Origin: Halisarca cf. caerulea
Taxonomy: Eukaryota; Porifera; Demospongiae; Chondrillida; Halisarcidae
Reading direction: 5' to 3'
NCBI GenBank assembly: GCA_963170055.1
Contig: CAUJGJ010000083.1
Location: forward strand, 2,964,101 to 2,979,100
DNA: 15,000 nucleotides
Of this stretch, positions 13,575-15,000 are shown one piece after another (within the stretch, counting starts at the first letter, position 1; every line of letters begins with the position of its first letter). Under the pieces are notes generated by a model. It did no database searches, was not told the origin of the DNA, and was given only the letters and a program-made list of their open reading frames with translations. Made by a program: the position numbers and the translations under genes.

Positions 13575-14578
13575 CTACATGACTTTTATGTAGACCTGCA
13601 CATCAGTTGTTGCTGCTTCTTCACCACCTGCTTCTTCGGTACCACACCAGTGGAAGTCCACATTGTCAGTTATCCTGGTACTAGTGGTAGCTTTGAACCA
13701 CGGCTGATCAGGATTCCTACAACAGTTCCCATTTGACCTACACAGACTAGAGTGACTCCATAGAGGAGTGGTGTAGAGGCTACCAGTACTGGGACCTGGT
13801 CTACCAGAGTCACAGTAGTAGTTGTCCCCTACCTGACTGGGAGGAGAGGAGGTAGAGCCACTAGTGCTACAGGGACAGGTACTACTACTTGGGCTGCTAG
13901 AGTAAAAATGACTTATAATGTATGACCAAAGGTATTCCTTACTACTCCCATGAGTGACTGATATTCCTTCGCCATACCATCCTATACTAGGTCTATTGCT
14001 GGCAAATGCTTCAGGAATTCCATGCTGATAAGCCCTAACATATCCACACACTTCACTGTAGTTCTTTCCAAGAGAGTCAAAGCTAACAGTAGAACATAGA
14101 GAGGTCCTGCGATAGCAGTATCTTCGATTGTCAATGTCAACCCTTTGAAGTGTTGGTGGACATTAACTGAGACGTCTGTTCATGTTAATCTCTCCAATCC
14201 TCATCCATATTCCTCCTCCACAGTTGTGTCCCGTCATGGAGCAATACACTCTGTTTGCAGTGTTGTTCCTAGAGTTCCGTATCCAATAGTGACCGTCTGT
14301 TTTCTGTGGGTCATTGTCGATAATATGTCTACAGTCATCAGCCGGGTTGTCCCTGTTGAGTCCTAATGTTCTCTGTTTGTCTATTCTGTTCTGTATTTCC
14401 TGATTGAGTAATTGTGTTAGTTGTTGTTGTATTTGAGTCTTAATGCGTTGTTCACTATTAGAGTTGAGTACTGTTATCCCAGGAGGACCGGATACTCCTC
14501 GTGGTCCCTGTGGTCCACTGATCCCATCAATACCAGGTCCTCCAGGTGGACCAGGAGGACCCTGAATACCTTGTGGAC
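13575..14578 (-). CDS. last exon: 12 triplets, coiled coil, globular domain
   Basis: A 1004-nt terminal exon after acceptor CATCACTATAG (AG at 14580-14579). It encodes 12 Gly-X-Y triplets (GPQGIQGPPGPPGGPGIDGI and so on), the linker/coiled-coil segment, and the whole Cys-rich globular domain. The reading frame is continuous on both sides of the TAA at 14163-14165. A CAA (Gln) to TAA change would explain it. No GT-AG pair of plausible intron size removes the stop without deleting conserved residues. Confidence 0.88.
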
Positions 14579-14897
14579 CTATAGTGATGTAGAATATGCA
14601 CACATTTTGAGTCTGTGCCACATACAAATCATGTTTCATGTCAGAATACTTGTTCACCACAACCATCGCCTCATTCCAAAATTATTTTTCTTTACATAAT
14701 AAATCATTATGCTTATATCCAGATTGAGGAACAAGGACTATACCTTTTCACAAGCCGAGGACCTTCACATTGACAGTGTATACATAATATGTTTGAACAA
14801 CATCTATAGACCGCTAGTCCCTTACCAGCTGGTCCAGTATTCCCTCTTGCACCTTGAAGTCCCTCAGGACCTTGTACTCCAGGTGGACCAGGAGGAC
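13575..14897 (-). CDS. collagen-like protein with C-terminal globular domain, in-frame stop
   Basis: This is an extracellular-matrix type protein. Two exons are visible on the minus strand: 14897-14826 and 14578-13575, joined in phase 1. Together they give 20 uninterrupted Gly-X-Y triplets (8 + 12). A Gln/Ile/Leu-rich segment follows (QRIKTQIQQQLTQLLNQEIQ), a likely coiled coil that would help trimerise the chain. The globular domain then shows DDCRHIIDNDPQ, GHYWIRNS, RVYCSMT and GGGIWMRIGEINM. It continues with CPP, RRYCYRR, VCGYVRAYQHGIP, YGEGISVTHGSS, CPC, NYYCDSG, TTPLW, NGNCC and QPWF, ending VQVYIKVM and TAG. A single in-frame TAA at 14163-14165 interrupts this reading exactly where relatives have a residue before the CP motif. 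The N-terminus, including any signal peptide, lies outside the window. The gene is either a recent nonsense allele or pseudogene, or the base is an error. Confidence 0.85.
14579..14825 (-). other. intron of the collagen-like gene
   Basis: A 247-bp minus-strand intron, donor GTAAGG at 14825, acceptor ACTATAG ending at 14579. It is phase 1, as usual between collagen triplet exons. No repeats or other features are seen. Confidence 0.88.
14826..14897 (-). CDS. collagen exon of 8 Gly-X-Y triplets
   Basis: A 72-nt exon between acceptor ATAATGCAG and donor GCTG|GTAAGG, phase 1 at both ends, so a Gly codon is split at each border. It encodes GPPGPPGVQGPEGLQGARGN and then TGPA. The exon length is a multiple of nine, typical of collagen cassette exons. 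Confidence 0.92.
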
Positions 14898-15000
14898 CTG
14901 CATTATGAAGTACATGCACAAAGAGGTGCACCCAGTCTCTGTAGTGTGTTGTGCTGTTCCTGTATTGAGTTGATGTGGTGTGTGTGTATGTGTGTGTGTG
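14898..15000 (-). other. end of an upstream intron of the collagen-like gene
   Basis: Minus-strand sequence running into the acceptor ATAATGCAG. It starts at the window edge with a CA-repeat tract ((GT)n on the plus strand at about 14978-15000). No coding triplets are seen. More upstream exons should lie to the right of the window. Confidence 0.65.

Noticed and set aside
14421..14699. Plus-strand frame opposite the collagen exon
   Set aside because: Antisense shadow; the minus strand has the Gly-X-Y triplets and splice sites.

Overview
The window is eukaryotic, intron-containing animal DNA, most likely from a sponge (demosponge). The main reason is the gene at the right end. It encodes a short collagen helix followed by a cysteine-rich globular domain whose motif order (C..I, YWI, VYC, GG.WMR, CGY, D/EG.S.THG, CPC, YYCDSG, PLW, CC..PWF) I recognise from sponge collagen-like proteins. 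The species call is inference. Nothing prokaryotic is present, and I found no tRNA, rRNA or CRISPR.

Region by region. (1) Positions 150 to about 5.6 kb, + strand: the 3' part of a class C (GABA-B-like) G-protein-coupled receptor gene. Seven exons can be joined with consistent splice phases: 150-242, 793-937, 1955-2120, 3202-3309, 3485-3610, 3917-4270 and 5120-5597. They encode the last strand of the Venus-flytrap ligand-binding domain, all seven membrane helices and a long Ser/Arg-rich cytoplasmic tail. The rest of the extracellular domain lies left of the window. The exact C-terminus is uncertain. Almost every intron carries repeats: (GT)n or (CA)n microsatellites, a 38-bp x13 array, a 31-bp x13 array that copies the 5' splice site itself, a 42-bp x5 array, and another 31-bp x7 array after the last confident exon. 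(2) About 5.6-10.2 kb: repeat-rich, mostly non-coding DNA. It contains minisatellites, (TA)n and (TCTA)n tracts, and two back-to-back pogo/Tigger-like MITEs that share one TA. (3) 10238-11806, - strand: a single-exon gene for a secreted alpha/beta-hydrolase-like protein with a visible Ser-Asp-His triad and a C-terminal half I cannot assign. (4) 12.0-12.3 kb: two neighbouring foldback elements of one family, each flanked by a direct repeat of about 10 bp. (5) 12.3-13.1 kb, - strand: a frameshifted pseudogene copy of the C-terminal domain of the collagen-like gene, ending in a three-copy 89-bp tandem repeat. (6) 13575-14897, - strand: the collagen-like gene itself, two exons in the window, interrupted by one in-frame TAA at 14163-14165.

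The three genes are unrelated in function and show no operon-like organisation. The receptor would signal at the cell surface. The hydrolase and the collagen-like protein would be secreted. I found no convincing new multi-gene system. The observations most worth following are the splice-donor minisatellite, the complementary (GT)n/(CA)n tracts in one pre-mRNA, the isolated nonsense codon in the collagen-like gene with a decayed copy beside it, and the foldback elements with target-site duplications.
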